DNA of 64,000 nucleotides. Source: an uncultured Opitutia bacterium. GTDB lineage: Bacteria > Verrucomicrobiota > Verrucomicrobiia > Opitutales > Opitutaceae. Position 1 is the stretch's first letter, and every line of letters starts with the position of its first letter. Shown piece by piece: positions 48,914 through 57,792 of the stretch. The position numbers and the translations under genes were made by a program. The notes below the pieces were generated by a model. That model was not told where the DNA came from and searched no databases. It was given only the letters and a program-made list of their open reading frames with translations. The DNA is taken from positions 1-64,000 of the forward strand of contig CAIRTK010000015.1 in the NCBI GenBank assembly GCA_903881475.1. The letters are read 5' to 3'.

Positions 48914-49420
48914 TCACCCGCCGCTACAACCGCCGCCTCCGCAGGTGCAGCCGCTGTTGTCCTCGGGCGCTGGCGGTGTGTCCTCGGTGCCCAATTGGCC
49001 CGCAAGCTCACACAGCTGGTCATAATATTCGTCCCGGGTCAGTCCCAGGGCGCCCGCCCCGAAGGTCTCGGCGTCGCCCGCCGAGGCAAACCCGCCATAG
49101 TTCAGCGCCACGAGCTGGTAGAGCACCAGGGCGGGAACGCGGTCGAGCTGCGTCTCGAAAACCGGGTGCACGTACATCGTGAAGCCGTCCTCCGGCTGCT
49201 CCGTCTTGGGCATGGGATGAGCGAACTCGCCGGGCAGCAGGGGCGTAGCGTCGAACACGATCTCGCACGGATAGCGCACGTAGGCGCGGTCCGCCAGCAG
49301 CCGCGGCAGGTCCTCCCAGCCGAGCACCGGGCCGTATTTCAGGTAAATCTCGACGCCCTTGGCCTCAACGTGCCCGGTGAGCGACTGCCTGGCATCATCC
49401 GCGGTGAGTTGCTTCGACAT
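48914..49420 (-). CDS. Hypothetical protein with Cys/Gly-rich C-terminus
   Basis: MSKQLTADDARQSLTGHVEAKGVEIYLKYGPVLGWEDLPRLLADRAYVRYPCEIVFD...DNSGCTCGGGGCSGG; 3' end of the NrfD/FeS operon. Confidence 0.8.
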   Translation of the reverse strand: MSKQLTADDARQSLTGHVEAKGVEIYLKYGPVLGWEDLPRLLADRAYVRYPCEIVFDATPLLPGEFAHPMPKTEQPEDGFTMYVHPVFETQLDRVPALVLYQLVALNYGGFASAGDAETFGAGALGLTRDEYYDQLCELAGQLGTEDTPPAPEDNSGCTCGGGGCSGG

Positions 49421-49426
49421 GGCGGA

Positions 49427-50707
49427 TCAGTGGGGACTCGCCCCGGACACCGGCGCCTCGGGTTCGTCGCCCTGGATTTCCGGCTGGCCTTCGTTCGACT
49501 GGGCGATGCGGCCCTGCAGGATCGGCACGGACATCCGCAGGAAGAGGGTATAGCAAAGCAGCCCGAACGCCCAGATGCCCAGGCAGACGAGGGTCTCGTT
49601 GAGGGAGGGCACATACTCGACGATCGCGCCGAGCGGCGTGGGAATGAATCCCGGGATGACCAGGCCCATCCCCTTCTCGATCCAAATGCCCACGATGCTC
49701 AGCACGCACGCGACATCGAGCCAGCGGAGGCTCCGGCTGACGGGCATCACCAAGATGACCATCGCGATGAGATTGAAGGTGATGGCGGTCCAGATCCACG
49801 GCACGAGGGCGTGATAGCCGTGCAGGCCGACAAACAGGTAGCGCGCCGACACCCCGTGGGTCGTGCCGGAGTAGAACTCCTTGAACACCTCGCAGACGAG
49901 GAGGAACACATTGATGATCATCGAGACCTGGACGATGCTGCGCAGGGTGAGCAGCGCCTTGTCAGTGATCCGGTAATGCGTGAAGTGGCGGATGATCTGC
50001 AGCGCGAGAATGATGATCGCCGGACCGGCGGTGAACGCCGAGGCGAGGAACCGCGGGCCGACGATCGAGGCGTTCCAGAAAGGCCGCCCGCCCAAACCAA
50101 CATAAAGGAAGGCGGTCACGGTGTGGATCGAGACGGCCCAGATGATGGCCGTGAAAACAAAGGGAATGTAGAACCATTTGCCGGGTTTCCGGTTCTGGTA
50201 GCGGCAATACAACAGATAGCCGCAGATGTGGACGTTCAGGAGCAGGTAGCCGTTCAGCACGATGACGTCCCAGCTGAGCATGGACCGCGGGAAGTTCAGC
50301 TGGCCCACCCCCGGGATCAGGTGCCAGAAGCGGTCGGGCCGGCCGAGATCCACCGTCACAAACGCGAGGCACATGATAATGGCGGCGACCGCCAGCAATT
50401 CGCCGAAGATGACGAGATCATGCAGCTCCTCGTTGTCGTAGATGTACACGGGAATGACCATCATGACCGCCGCGGCGGCGACGCCGACGAGGAAGGTGAA
50501 GTTGGCAATGTAGACGCCCCAGGAAACCTCGTCGCTCATGCCGGTGACGATGAGGCCGTGGACCAGCTGCTTGGCGTAGGCGTTGAGCCCGAGCAGGCTG
50601 ATGACCGTCAGCGCGCCCATCCAGGCATAGTAGCGCCAGTCGCCGACAAACGCGATGCGGGCGCAGCGCTGGAGGAACACGAGGTAATTGCGGGCCGCGA
50701 TGATCAT
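49427..50707 (-). CDS. NrfD/PsrC/HybB-like polytopic quinone-interacting membrane subunit
   Basis: MSDEVSWGVYIANFTFLVGVAAAAVMMVIPVYIYDNEELHDLVIFGELLAVAAIIMCLAFVTVDLGRPDRFWHLIPG. Confidence 0.9.
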   Translation of the reverse strand: MIIAARNYLVFLQRCARIAFVGDWRYYAWMGALTVISLLGLNAYAKQLVHGLIVTGMSDEVSWGVYIANFTFLVGVAAAAVMMVIPVYIYDNEELHDLVIFGELLAVAAIIMCLAFVTVDLGRPDRFWHLIPGVGQLNFPRSMLSWDVIVLNGYLLLNVHICGYLLYCRYQNRKPGKWFYIPFVFTAIIWAVSIHTVTAFLYVGLGGRPFWNASIVGPRFLASAFTAGPAIIILALQIIRHFTHYRITDKALLTLRSIVQVSMIINVFLLVCEVFKEFYSGTTHGVSARYLFVGLHGYHALVPWIWTAITFNLIAMVILVMPVSRSLRWLDVACVLSIVGIWIEKGMGLVIPGFIPTPLGAIVEYVPSLNETLVCLGIWAFGLLCYTLFLRMSVPILQGRIAQSNEGQPEIQGDEPEAPVSGASPH

Positions 50708-51648
50708 TTGTCGAAGTAGTAGAAGAAGCGCGGCGAGGTGCCCATTTCCTCCTTGAGTTGGATGAAGACGCGTTTCTCGCGCAGAATGTAGGAAACCTCG
50801 CTCTCGGGATCCAGGATGTTGCCGAACTTGCGGGCGCCGACGGGACAGACCTCGAGGCAGGCCGGATAGCGGCCGGCGCGCGTGCGCTGGATGCAGAAGT
50901 GGCACTTCTCCATCACGCCCTGCTTCCGCGGCCGGTTGCCGAGGTAGGACATGTTGGGGTTGAGGCGCTCCTTCGGGATCTCGGGCTTCGTGAAATTAAA
51001 GCGCCGCGCCCAGTAGGGGCAGGCCGCCTCGCAGTAGCGGCAGCCGATGCACCAGTCGTAGTCGATGACCGTGATGCCGTCCTTTTCCTGCCACGTGGCG
51101 TTGACCGGGCAGACCTTCACGCACGGCGGGTTGTGGCACTGCTGACATTGCACCGGCATGTAGAAAAATCCTTTCTCCGGCACCTGCTTGGCGTCGTAGG
51201 TGTGGTCGCCCTTCTCGACGTCCATCGAGCCGTGCGGCATCTTCAGCACGCGGATATACTGGATCTCCGGGTTGCGCGACTGGTTGTTCTCGGCGACGCA
51301 CGCATGGACGCACTTCCGGCAGCCGATGCAGCGGGTGAGATTGAGGCAGTAAACAAACTCGACGCCGTCCATCGGCTTGAGGTCGCGGACATGCGGCCGG
51401 ATGCCGTATTCCTTCTGCACCTCGCCCTCAATCCGCGCGATGACCTTCGCCATGTCATCGGGCGTCAGCTCCTTGTAGTACTTCTGGAGAAATTGCTCGG
51501 TGGAGGTGTAGTCGCCCATTTCGCGCAGGGGCGCGAGGCTCGCAGCGAGGGCGGTAAGCCCGCCGAACGCGGCACAGCCGCGGAGAAAACTGCGGCGCGA
51601 AAAGGCCGCGTCGGAGGTTTGGTCAGGCGGTGGAGTGAGCGTGGGCAT
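50704..51648 (-). CDS. Tat-exported 4x[4Fe-4S] ferredoxin subunit (HybA/DsrO/NrfC-like)
   Basis: SRRSFLRGCAAFGGLTALA; CIGCRKCVHAC, CQQCHNPPCVKVCP, CIGCRYCEAACP, CHFCIQRTRAGRYPACLEVCP. Confidence 0.93.
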   Translation of the reverse strand: MPTLTPPPDQTSDAAFSRRSFLRGCAAFGGLTALAASLAPLREMGDYTSTEQFLQKYYKELTPDDMAKVIARIEGEVQKEYGIRPHVRDLKPMDGVEFVYCLNLTRCIGCRKCVHACVAENNQSRNPEIQYIRVLKMPHGSMDVEKGDHTYDAKQVPEKGFFYMPVQCQQCHNPPCVKVCPVNATWQEKDGITVIDYDWCIGCRYCEAACPYWARRFNFTKPEIPKERLNPNMSYLGNRPRKQGVMEKCHFCIQRTRAGRYPACLEVCPVGARKFGNILDPESEVSYILREKRVFIQLKEEMGTSPRFFYYFDK

Positions 51649-51649
51649 G

Positions 51650-52297
51650 TCAGGGGGTGGTTTCAACCGGCGGAGGTGAACCCACGGGACCGTGCAGGGA
51701 GTGCGGGCCGGGCGCGGGCTCGCGCGTGGGGATGCGCGGCGCATGCGGGTTGTGGCAGTTGGCGCAGCTCAGGCGCTGCATGGCCCCGAGGTTACGGTCC
51801 CAATAGCCGCTGGTGCGGCCGTGCGCGCCGGCCTCCCAGTCGCGCAGGTTCGGGCCGTGGCAGCTCCCGCACAGCTGCGGGATGTTGTCGAACCCTACCT
51901 CGCGGCCGTCGCGCACCTGCAACGTCAGCAGGTTCTGCTCGTTGTGACAGTTGTAGCAGAGGTTGTTCCGGTCATGGGCGCCGTGGCCCATCACGATATC
52001 CGAGTGCTCCTTCGGGATGATGATCTTGTGGTTCAGGTCGTAGCGGATCGGCGGCGGCTTGTTCTTCTCATGGCAGCCGTAGCAGTCGTAGTCCGAGAGG
52101 TCCTGGTTGGTCCTGACCAAGTCGGCATAGGTCTGGCGCCAAGGCGCCGTCGAGAGGAACTTCGGGTCCACCAACGGTATGACCTGGCGCGGGACCGGAC
52201 GCCCTCCCGCACTGACGAGGAAAAAGGCCCCTAAGCCGAGGAAGACCACGGTGAGCACCGCAAGCCACGCATTGGTGCTGGCGTTTCGATTTAGCAT
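51650..52297 (-). CDS. Membrane-anchored tetraheme c-type cytochrome
   Basis: N-terminal TM anchor; CYGCH, CYNCH, CGSCH, CANCH. Confidence 0.9.
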   Translation of the reverse strand: MLNRNASTNAWLAVLTVVFLGLGAFFLVSAGGRPVPRQVIPLVDPKFLSTAPWRQTYADLVRTNQDLSDYDCYGCHEKNKPPPIRYDLNHKIIIPKEHSDIVMGHGAHDRNNLCYNCHNEQNLLTLQVRDGREVGFDNIPQLCGSCHGPNLRDWEAGAHGRTSGYWDRNLGAMQRLSCANCHNPHAPRIPTREPAPGPHSLHGPVGSPPPVETTP

Positions 52298-52331
52298 CGG
52301 AAAATAGATGCGGTCCGCGCCGGCGGGCCGG

Positions 52332-52661
52332 TTACGGCTTCAGGGAGCGGACGAACGGGACAAGCGCCTTGATGTCGTCGTCGGACAGGCCCTCGATCGC
52401 CTTCATGGTGGTTTTGCCGCTGGCGTCGGTCCGCCCGAGCTTCACCGCCTTGAACACGTCGTCGTCGGTGAACTTGGCCTGAACCTTCGGATCGCTCAGG
52501 TCGAGGATGCCCAGCTTGTGACCCATCTTGGTGTCGCCCTTGCCATCCGGACCGTGGCATTTGGCGCAGGACTGTTTCCAGCTTGCGGCGGCGTCGGCGC
52601 CGTGCAGGGAAAGTGCGGTGGTGGCGGCAGCGAGAAGAAGGAGGCGGGGAATCGTTTTCAT
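52332..52661 (-). CDS. Secreted monoheme c-type cytochrome
   Basis: Signal peptide; CAKCHGPDGKGDTKMGHKLGILDL; paralogous in layout to the 18215..18544 cytochrome. Confidence 0.92.
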   Translation of the reverse strand: MKTIPRLLLLAAATTALSLHGADAAASWKQSCAKCHGPDGKGDTKMGHKLGILDLSDPKVQAKFTDDDVFKAVKLGRTDASGKTTMKAIEGLSDDDIKALVPFVRSLKP

Positions 52662-52746
52662 GAGGCTAATTGCGTGGGCTGGCAGAAGGTTTGGGGTTGG
52701 AAGACTCGGTAACGAACTGAGTATCGCCGAACCGGCTTCACGCCGC

Positions 52747-52782
52747 TCGTCCTATCTTGGCCGGCATGCCGCATTTATTGCT
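52747..52782 (-). promoter_or_regulatory. 21-bp-pitch repeat pair upstream of the cytochrome/FeS/NrfD operon
   Basis: Minus strand: AGCAATAAATGCGGC-ATGCCG-GCCAAGATAGGACGA. Confidence 0.5.
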
Positions 52783-52832
52783 TAACGCGCCACGGTGATT
52801 GGCGGGGCCTACATTTCCCCCTCCTCCTGGAA

Positions 52833-52868
52833 AACAAAATGTGCGCATCCCTGAGCTAAATGCGCGCA
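52833..52868 (+). promoter_or_regulatory. 21-bp-pitch repeat pair upstream of hemG/hemY
   Basis: AACAAAATGTGCGCA-TCCCTG-AGCTAAATGCGCGCA. Confidence 0.55.
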
Positions 52869-52901
52869 GCTGTCACCGGTGGTCCGGTGTAGGGTCAACC
52901 T

Positions 52902-54305
52902 GTGAATCCCACCATCACCCCGGTTCCGCCGTCTCCGCCTTCGCGCCCTGTCGCCGTCATCGGCGGCGGGATCACCGGGCTGTGCGCCGCGTGGCACCTC
53001 CGGCAGCGAGGCGTGCCGGTGGTGGTGTTCGAGGCCCGGGGAAATCCCGGCGGCGTCACGGACTCGGTGCGCGAGGGCGACTGGCTGCTCGAAACCGGGC
53101 CCAACACCCTGTTCGAGAACTCGCCCGAGGTCACCGCGTTGCTCGCCGGCCTCGGTCTGTACGACCGCCGGCGGGAGGCCGCGCCCGACGCCAACAAGCG
53201 GTATGTCGTGCGCCGGGGCAAGCTGGTCGCGCTCCCCGGCTCGGCGCTGAGCTTTTTCACCAGCCGGCTCCTGTCGTGGCGCGCCAAGCTTGGCGTGCTG
53301 TTGGAGCCGTTCCGCCGCCGCGGGCCGGCCGGCCGCGAGGAATCCGTGGCGGAATTTGTCACCCGCCGGCTGGGGCCCGAGTTTCTCGACTACATCGTCA
53401 ATCCGTTTGTCGCGGGCATCTATGCGGGCGACCCGGCGTCGCTCTCGGTGAGCCAGGCCTTCCCTAAGCTCGCCGCGCTCGAGCGCGAGCACCGCTCGCT
53501 GATCCTCGGCGGACTGAAGCGCCGCAACGCGAGCGCGGGACCCCGGGGCAGCATGATCTCGTTTCCCGACGGGCTGGCGGAGCTCCCCCGCGCGCTGGCC
53601 CGGTCCCTCGGCGACGACCTCCGGCTGAACCAGCCCGTCCGCTATGTGCGCCGTGACGGCCCGCACTGGCGGCTCGGCTACCTTGCGGGCGAGCGCATCG
53701 CGGAGGAAGAGTTTTCCGCCGTGGTCTGCGCCCTCTCGCCCGACGCCCTCGCCCGCCTTGTGTTGGAGAACGTGCCGGAGGCCGCCGGGCTGGCCGTCCT
53801 GCGCGAGATTCCCCAGCCGCCGGTGGCCTCCGTCTTCATGGGCTTCCGCCGCGAGGATGTGGGCCATCCGCTGGACGGCTTCGGCGTGCTAACCCCGGCC
53901 GTGGAGCAACGCCGGATCCTTGGCACGCTGTTTTCCAGCACGCTCTTTCCCGGTCGCGCTCCGGCCGGGCACGTGGCGCTGACCACCTTCGTCGGCGGGG
54001 TCCGCCAGCCGGAGCTCGCCCGCGCGGACGACGCTGCGCTGCTGGAGTCCGTGCAGAGCGAACTCGCGTTTCTGCTCGGGGTGCGGGGCCAGCCGGTCAT
54101 CACGCGGGTCCAGCGCTGGCCGCGCGCGATCGCGCAATACGAGGTCGGCTTCCAGCGGTTCAAAGACGCGTGCGCCGCCGTTGAGGCCGCTTCGCCCGGG
54201 CTGTTCCTCGGCGGCACCTGCCGCGATGGCGTCTCCCTCTCGCACTGCATCGGCGCCGGCAAGCGGCTGGCCGAGGCCGTCGTGACGGCGCAAATCGCCG
54301 CCTGA
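52902..54305 (+). CDS. hemG: Protoporphyrinogen oxidase
   Basis: PVAVIGGGITGLCAAWHLRQRGVPVVVFEARGNPGGVTDSVREGDWLLETGPNTLFE; HemY-type FAD oxidase. HemG/HemY naming varies. Confidence 0.9.
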   Translation: MNPTITPVPPSPPSRPVAVIGGGITGLCAAWHLRQRGVPVVVFEARGNPGGVTDSVREGDWLLETGPNTLFENSPEVTALLAGLGLYDRRREAAPDANKRYVVRRGKLVALPGSALSFFTSRLLSWRAKLGVLLEPFRRRGPAGREESVAEFVTRRLGPEFLDYIVNPFVAGIYAGDPASLSVSQAFPKLAALEREHRSLILGGLKRRNASAGPRGSMISFPDGLAELPRALARSLGDDLRLNQPVRYVRRDGPHWRLGYLAGERIAEEEFSAVVCALSPDALARLVLENVPEAAGLAVLREIPQPPVASVFMGFRREDVGHPLDGFGVLTPAVEQRRILGTLFSSTLFPGRAPAGHVALTTFVGGVRQPELARADDAALLESVQSELAFLLGVRGQPVITRVQRWPRAIAQYEVGFQRFKDACAAVEAASPGLFLGGTCRDGVSLSHCIGAGKRLAEAVVTAQIAA

Positions 54306-54333
54306 GCTCCAGATAGCGGTACCTTTTGGTAGC

Positions 54334-54444
54334 GGTACAGTTTGTCATTGCGAGGAGCCCGCGAAGCGGGCGACGAAGCAATCTAGCTAGCTAGATCGCC
54401 GCGCCCGGCTGCGCCGGGCTCGCAATGGCAAGGCAAACTGTACC
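54334..54444. repeat. Inverted repeat of the cattgcgaggagc type
   Basis: ggtacagtttgtcattgcgaggagccc ... gggctcgcaatggcaaggcaaactgtacc. Confidence 0.8.
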
Positions 54445-54566
54445 ACCACCTACCATTTTGACCGCTTCGCAGGTTGCGCGCTCGCGCGCAACGCGGCGCG
54501 ACCATCGCGCCACCTCCATGAAGACTTAAACGGTGCCAGGCCGGGTGGCGCCCAGGTGCCGGTTAC

Positions 54567-55685
54567 TCAGACCGCGAGGCCGACCCCGTTGCCGCCGGCA
54601 TACAGCCCGAATGACGGCTCGGGCGTGGCCTCGGTCGCCGCCGCGGATACCGGGCGGTTCAAGAGGGCGTCAACCTGCAGCCAAAGGGCCCCAGCCCGCT
54701 GGACGAGGATCTCCTGGCATTTCACGATTTCCGACTGCCGGGCCTGGCGGTTTTCCGCCGCGATCCGGGCGAGGTCGTCGAGGTTAGACATGAAGACATT
54801 CTCCAGACCGGCGACGCCGGCCTCGATATCGCGCGGCATCGCCACGTCGATCAACAGGAGCGGGCGGCCCCGCCGCGACTGCATGGCCGCCTGCACCATG
54901 GCCGTGGACACCACCGTGCCCGGAGCCGAGGTGGAGCACACCACCACGTCAAAATCGCCCAGGTTTGCGAGCGCCTGCTCGAAGGGCAGCGCCGTTGCAC
55001 CCAACTCGGCCGCAACTTCCTCGGCATGGCCGAGCCGCCGGCTGGCCACGGTCATCGACCCGGGGTTGCGGCTGCGGAAGGCGCGGCCGCTCTTCAGCCC
55101 GATCTCGCCGGCGCCGAGCAGCAGCACCCTCGCCTCCTTCAGCTGGCCGAAGACCGCCACGGCGTTGTCCACCGCCACGTTGGCCACACTCACGAGCCCG
55201 GAGGTGATCGCCGTGTGGGTGCGCACGTGCTTCGCAGCCTGGAACGCCTTTTGGAACACCCGGTTCAGCACCGGGCCGGCATCGCCGCGGGTTTGCGCCG
55301 TGAGGAGGGCCTTCTTCACCTGGCCGAAAATCTCGTTCTCCCCGATCATCTGCGAATCCAGCCCGCTGGAGACCTCGAACAGGTGCTGGATCACCCCATC
55401 GTCGGTCCGCTCCAGCCGCACCGGCTCAAACTCGCCGAGCGCAAAGCCCTGCTGTTCGCAAAAGGCCGCGGCCACCCGGGATCGCAGTGTCGCATCCTCC
55501 GCCACGCCATAGATCTCCATGCGGTTGCATGTGTTCAGCAGGACGAATTCGTTCAGACCCGGCATCGCCGCCAGCTGGCGGGCCAACGCCGCTTCGCCCT
55601 CGGCCGTGAGGGCCAGGCGCTCCCGCAGGCCGAGCGGGGCGGTGCGATGCGTGGCTCCGACGAGAAAGAGTTTCCCGGTGTTCAT
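54567..55685 (-). CDS. hemA: Glutamyl-tRNA reductase
   Basis: LVGATHRTAPLGLRERLALT, LNTCNRMEIYGVA, EVSSGLDSQMIGENEIFGQVKKA, LLLGAGEIGLKSGRAF. Confidence 0.95.
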   Translation of the reverse strand: MNTGKLFLVGATHRTAPLGLRERLALTAEGEAALARQLAAMPGLNEFVLLNTCNRMEIYGVAEDATLRSRVAAAFCEQQGFALGEFEPVRLERTDDGVIQHLFEVSSGLDSQMIGENEIFGQVKKALLTAQTRGDAGPVLNRVFQKAFQAAKHVRTHTAITSGLVSVANVAVDNAVAVFGQLKEARVLLLGAGEIGLKSGRAFRSRNPGSMTVASRRLGHAEEVAAELGATALPFEQALANLGDFDVVVCSTSAPGTVVSTAMVQAAMQSRRGRPLLLIDVAMPRDIEAGVAGLENVFMSNLDDLARIAAENRQARQSEIVKCQEILVQRAGALWLQVDALLNRPVSAAATEATPEPSFGLYAGGNGVGLAV

Positions 55686-55744
55686 AATGGCGCGGATGGA
55701 AGGAGGAGGACGCGGTCAGTTTCGCAGAGATGCCGCCGACCGTC

Positions 55745-55780
55745 TGCGCAACCCTTGCCAAGCACTCCGCAATTCTTGCG
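55745..55780 (-). promoter_or_regulatory. 21-bp-pitch repeat pair upstream of hemA
   Basis: Minus strand: CGCAAGAATTGCGGA-GTGCTT-GGCAAGGGTTGCGCA. Confidence 0.75.
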
Positions 55781-55890
55781 GGCCTCCCCGGAGCAGCCTG
55801 GAGCGTTGTAGACGAGGCATTCCTTTGCTCGGTGTGACTGCTGTGCCCGCGGGAGGCATCACGACCAAAGACTTTGGCTCTAGGTCCCAG

Positions 55891-56391
55891 TCAGGCCTCG
55901 GAAGTGAAAATGAGCTCCCAATAACCGACGTCGATCCACTTTCCGAACTTCCATCCGACCTGCTCGAAATGGGCCACTTTCTTGAAAGCGAGACTCTCAT
56001 GAAGCTTTTGACTGGGCATATTCGGTAGCGCAATGCCGCCAATGACGCCGTGCATCCCTGCCTGGCGCAAATCGCGGAGCAGATGCTCGTATAGCTTTCA
56101 GCCGATGCCGCGACCGATTTTGTCCTGCCGCAGATAGACCGTGCTTTCCGCCGAGTAACGGTAGGCACAGCGACTCTTCCATTTGCTGGCATATGCGTAA
56201 CCGGCCAATTCGCCCCGTTCGTCCCACACCAGCCAGGGGAATATTGCGATAGTTTCAGATATTCGTGCCGCCATCTCAGCTTCAGCGACTGCCTCCTCCT
56301 CAAACGTGACACTCGTATTGAGTACGTAGTAGTTGCAGATTCCGCAGATCGCAGCGGCATCAGAGGGAGTGGCTAGACGGATCATAGACAC
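55891..56391 (-). pseudogene. GNAT acetyltransferase (phosphinothricin acetyltransferase-like) interrupted by an in-frame TGA
   Basis: MSMIRLATPSDAAAICGICNYYVLNTSVTFEEE...RQDKIGRGIG*KLYEHLLRDLRQAGMHGVIGGIALPNMPSQKLHESLAFKKVAHFEQVGWKFGKWIDVGYWELIFTSEA; TGA at 56098-56100, same frame continues to 55891. Confidence 0.85.
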
Positions 56392-56445
56392 GCCGAGACG
56401 TTCAGTAAACCGTGCTCTGCGTCGGTTCCGGTGAGTAGATGGGTG

Positions 56446-56883
56446 TCATTTGTTTCTCGGCTTCAAAGATGAAGTATATCCAGTGCCCTGCCAAAACTCA
56501 TCGGGCATTTCTAAGGTGGGTTTTCCGATCCATCCGCGCTGGACCTCAATGTAATACTTCGTCCGCTCAGCATTTGGGTAATAGGCGACAACGGACAACG
56601 GGAGCTGATCCCACTGTCCCGCAAATTTAATATCCCGCAAAGTATCCGGGTACTTCCCATATCGCACCTTATGAAGCTCAATCAGAGCGACTGCAGTTTT
56701 AAGATGCTGATCTCCGAAGATATTATCCGGCCCTTTCGTAATCCCGGAAGCGATTATGGAATGAATCAGAGAGTAGCCGGCGAGGAGAAGGATTAGGACG
56801 GCGCCAAAAATGAGGCCACCAACGAGCAGCCTCCGACGACGCTTCCTAGGGGCTGGTTGCAGAATTGGCGGCGCTTCATTCAT
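56446..56883 (-). CDS. Hypothetical membrane-anchored protein
   Basis: KRRRRLLVGGLIFGAVLILLLAGYSLIHSIIASG TM anchor; ...VALIELHKVRYGKYPDTLRDIKFAGQWDQLPLSVVAYYPN. Confidence 0.6.
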   Translation of the reverse strand: MNEAPPILQPAPRKRRRRLLVGGLIFGAVLILLLAGYSLIHSIIASGITKGPDNIFGDQHLKTAVALIELHKVRYGKYPDTLRDIKFAGQWDQLPLSVVAYYPNAERTKYYIEVQRGWIGKPTLEMPDEFWQGTGYTSSLKPRNK

Positions 56884-57149
56884 ACTATTTGCCGAGAGTA
56901 CCTAATGTTGAATGAACCGACACTCTGTCGGTTCAACCGAATTTCCAACGCGTGGCCTGGGTTGAGTTGCGGGAAAACGACCCCTCTTAAGACAAGGATC
57001 GAGGATTCGGCGAGCTTGTCGTAAATGAACACTCAACACTCGACTCGGCGGCGGCGAGCATGATGCGGCAGACCAACAGCCACATCACGCAAGCATAGCG
57101 AGACAGGCCGCTTCACTTCCTTTTGAGAGGCCCAACGATCACGGAGCAT

Positions 57150-57265
57150 GGCCACAAAAAGGCGCAAGGGTTCCGGAGCTGCGTCAAAGACTTCATTGCG
57201 CCTATAGGCGCGCGGGAGATTCGATTCGGAGCCTTTTGAGCACCCTTGTGCCTCTTTGTGGCCAC
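57150..57265. repeat. Dispersed palindromic repeat family A, copy 5
   Basis: ggccacaaaaaggcgcaaggg...cattgcgcctataggcgcgcgggagattcgattcggagcc...cccttgtgcctctttgtggccac. Confidence 0.85.
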
Positions 57266-57290
57266 CCTCCCCGATTTCGCGTGAAACACC

Positions 57291-57683
57291 CTACACTGCC
57301 GGCTCCCGGAACTGAATCACGTTGCCTTCCGGATCGCAGCCATCGCAGGCCCGGAAGCCGCGCGCCACGAATTCCTTCTGCTTCGGATTCAGCTCGCCAC
57401 CCAGCGCCGCCACCTCCGCCCTCACCCGCGCGATGCTGGCGACGGCAAAGACCAGCTTGACCGCCGTGTTCGCGCGCCACTGCGGGGGCGAACTGAGCTT
57501 AATCGCCCGGGCGACGCTCGCCGGCAAGCCGTGGAGCACCAGGTGCTGGCTCGGAGACTCCAGGACGATGAGCTTGGGCTCGGTGAGCACAATGGTGAGA
57601 CCCGCCACGCCCGCATAGAACTTCGCGAGCCGGGGAAGGTCCTTGGCAAAAATCACGGCCCCGGACTTGGGTAGCGTTGGCAT
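57291..57683 (-). CDS. VOC family (glyoxalase/bleomycin-resistance-like) protein
   Basis: AVIFAKDLPRLAKFYAGVAGLTIVLTEPKLIVLE...CDGCDPEGNVIQFREPA. Confidence 0.85.
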   Translation of the reverse strand: MPTLPKSGAVIFAKDLPRLAKFYAGVAGLTIVLTEPKLIVLESPSQHLVLHGLPASVARAIKLSSPPQWRANTAVKLVFAVASIARVRAEVAALGGELNPKQKEFVARGFRACDGCDPEGNVIQFREPAV

Positions 57684-57792
57684 GCCCGGTGAGATAGATG
57701 GCCGGCCTGATCGGCTCAAGGGGCTTTCTCCCGCACGCTGCGTTTGCAGACTCGCAAATTTTGCGGGGTTTCATCTGCTCTCCTTCCTCCTT

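Noticed and set aside
47570-50719. 1049-aa plus-strand ORF
   Set aside because: Overlaps the DUF2339-like gene out of frame and is antisense to NrfD and the Cys-tail gene; Arg/Ala/Pro/His-rich artefact of GC content.
56098-56100. TGA in the GNAT frame as a selenocysteine codon
   Set aside because: Not at a catalytic Cys/Sec-type position, no SECIS-like element apparent, and the family does not use Sec.
55860-57130. Integron-like cassette array (small hypotheticals, GNAT, hairpin tgaaccgaca-ctc-tgtcggttca at 56913-56935)
   Set aside because: No attC core sites or integrase recognised; the hairpin alone is insufficient.
57740-57766. cgtttgcagactcgcaaattttgcgg resembling the 21-bp-pitch motif
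   Set aside because: GCAA cores on the minus strand are ~17 bp apart, not 21, and the downstream gene is unrelated to the regulon.
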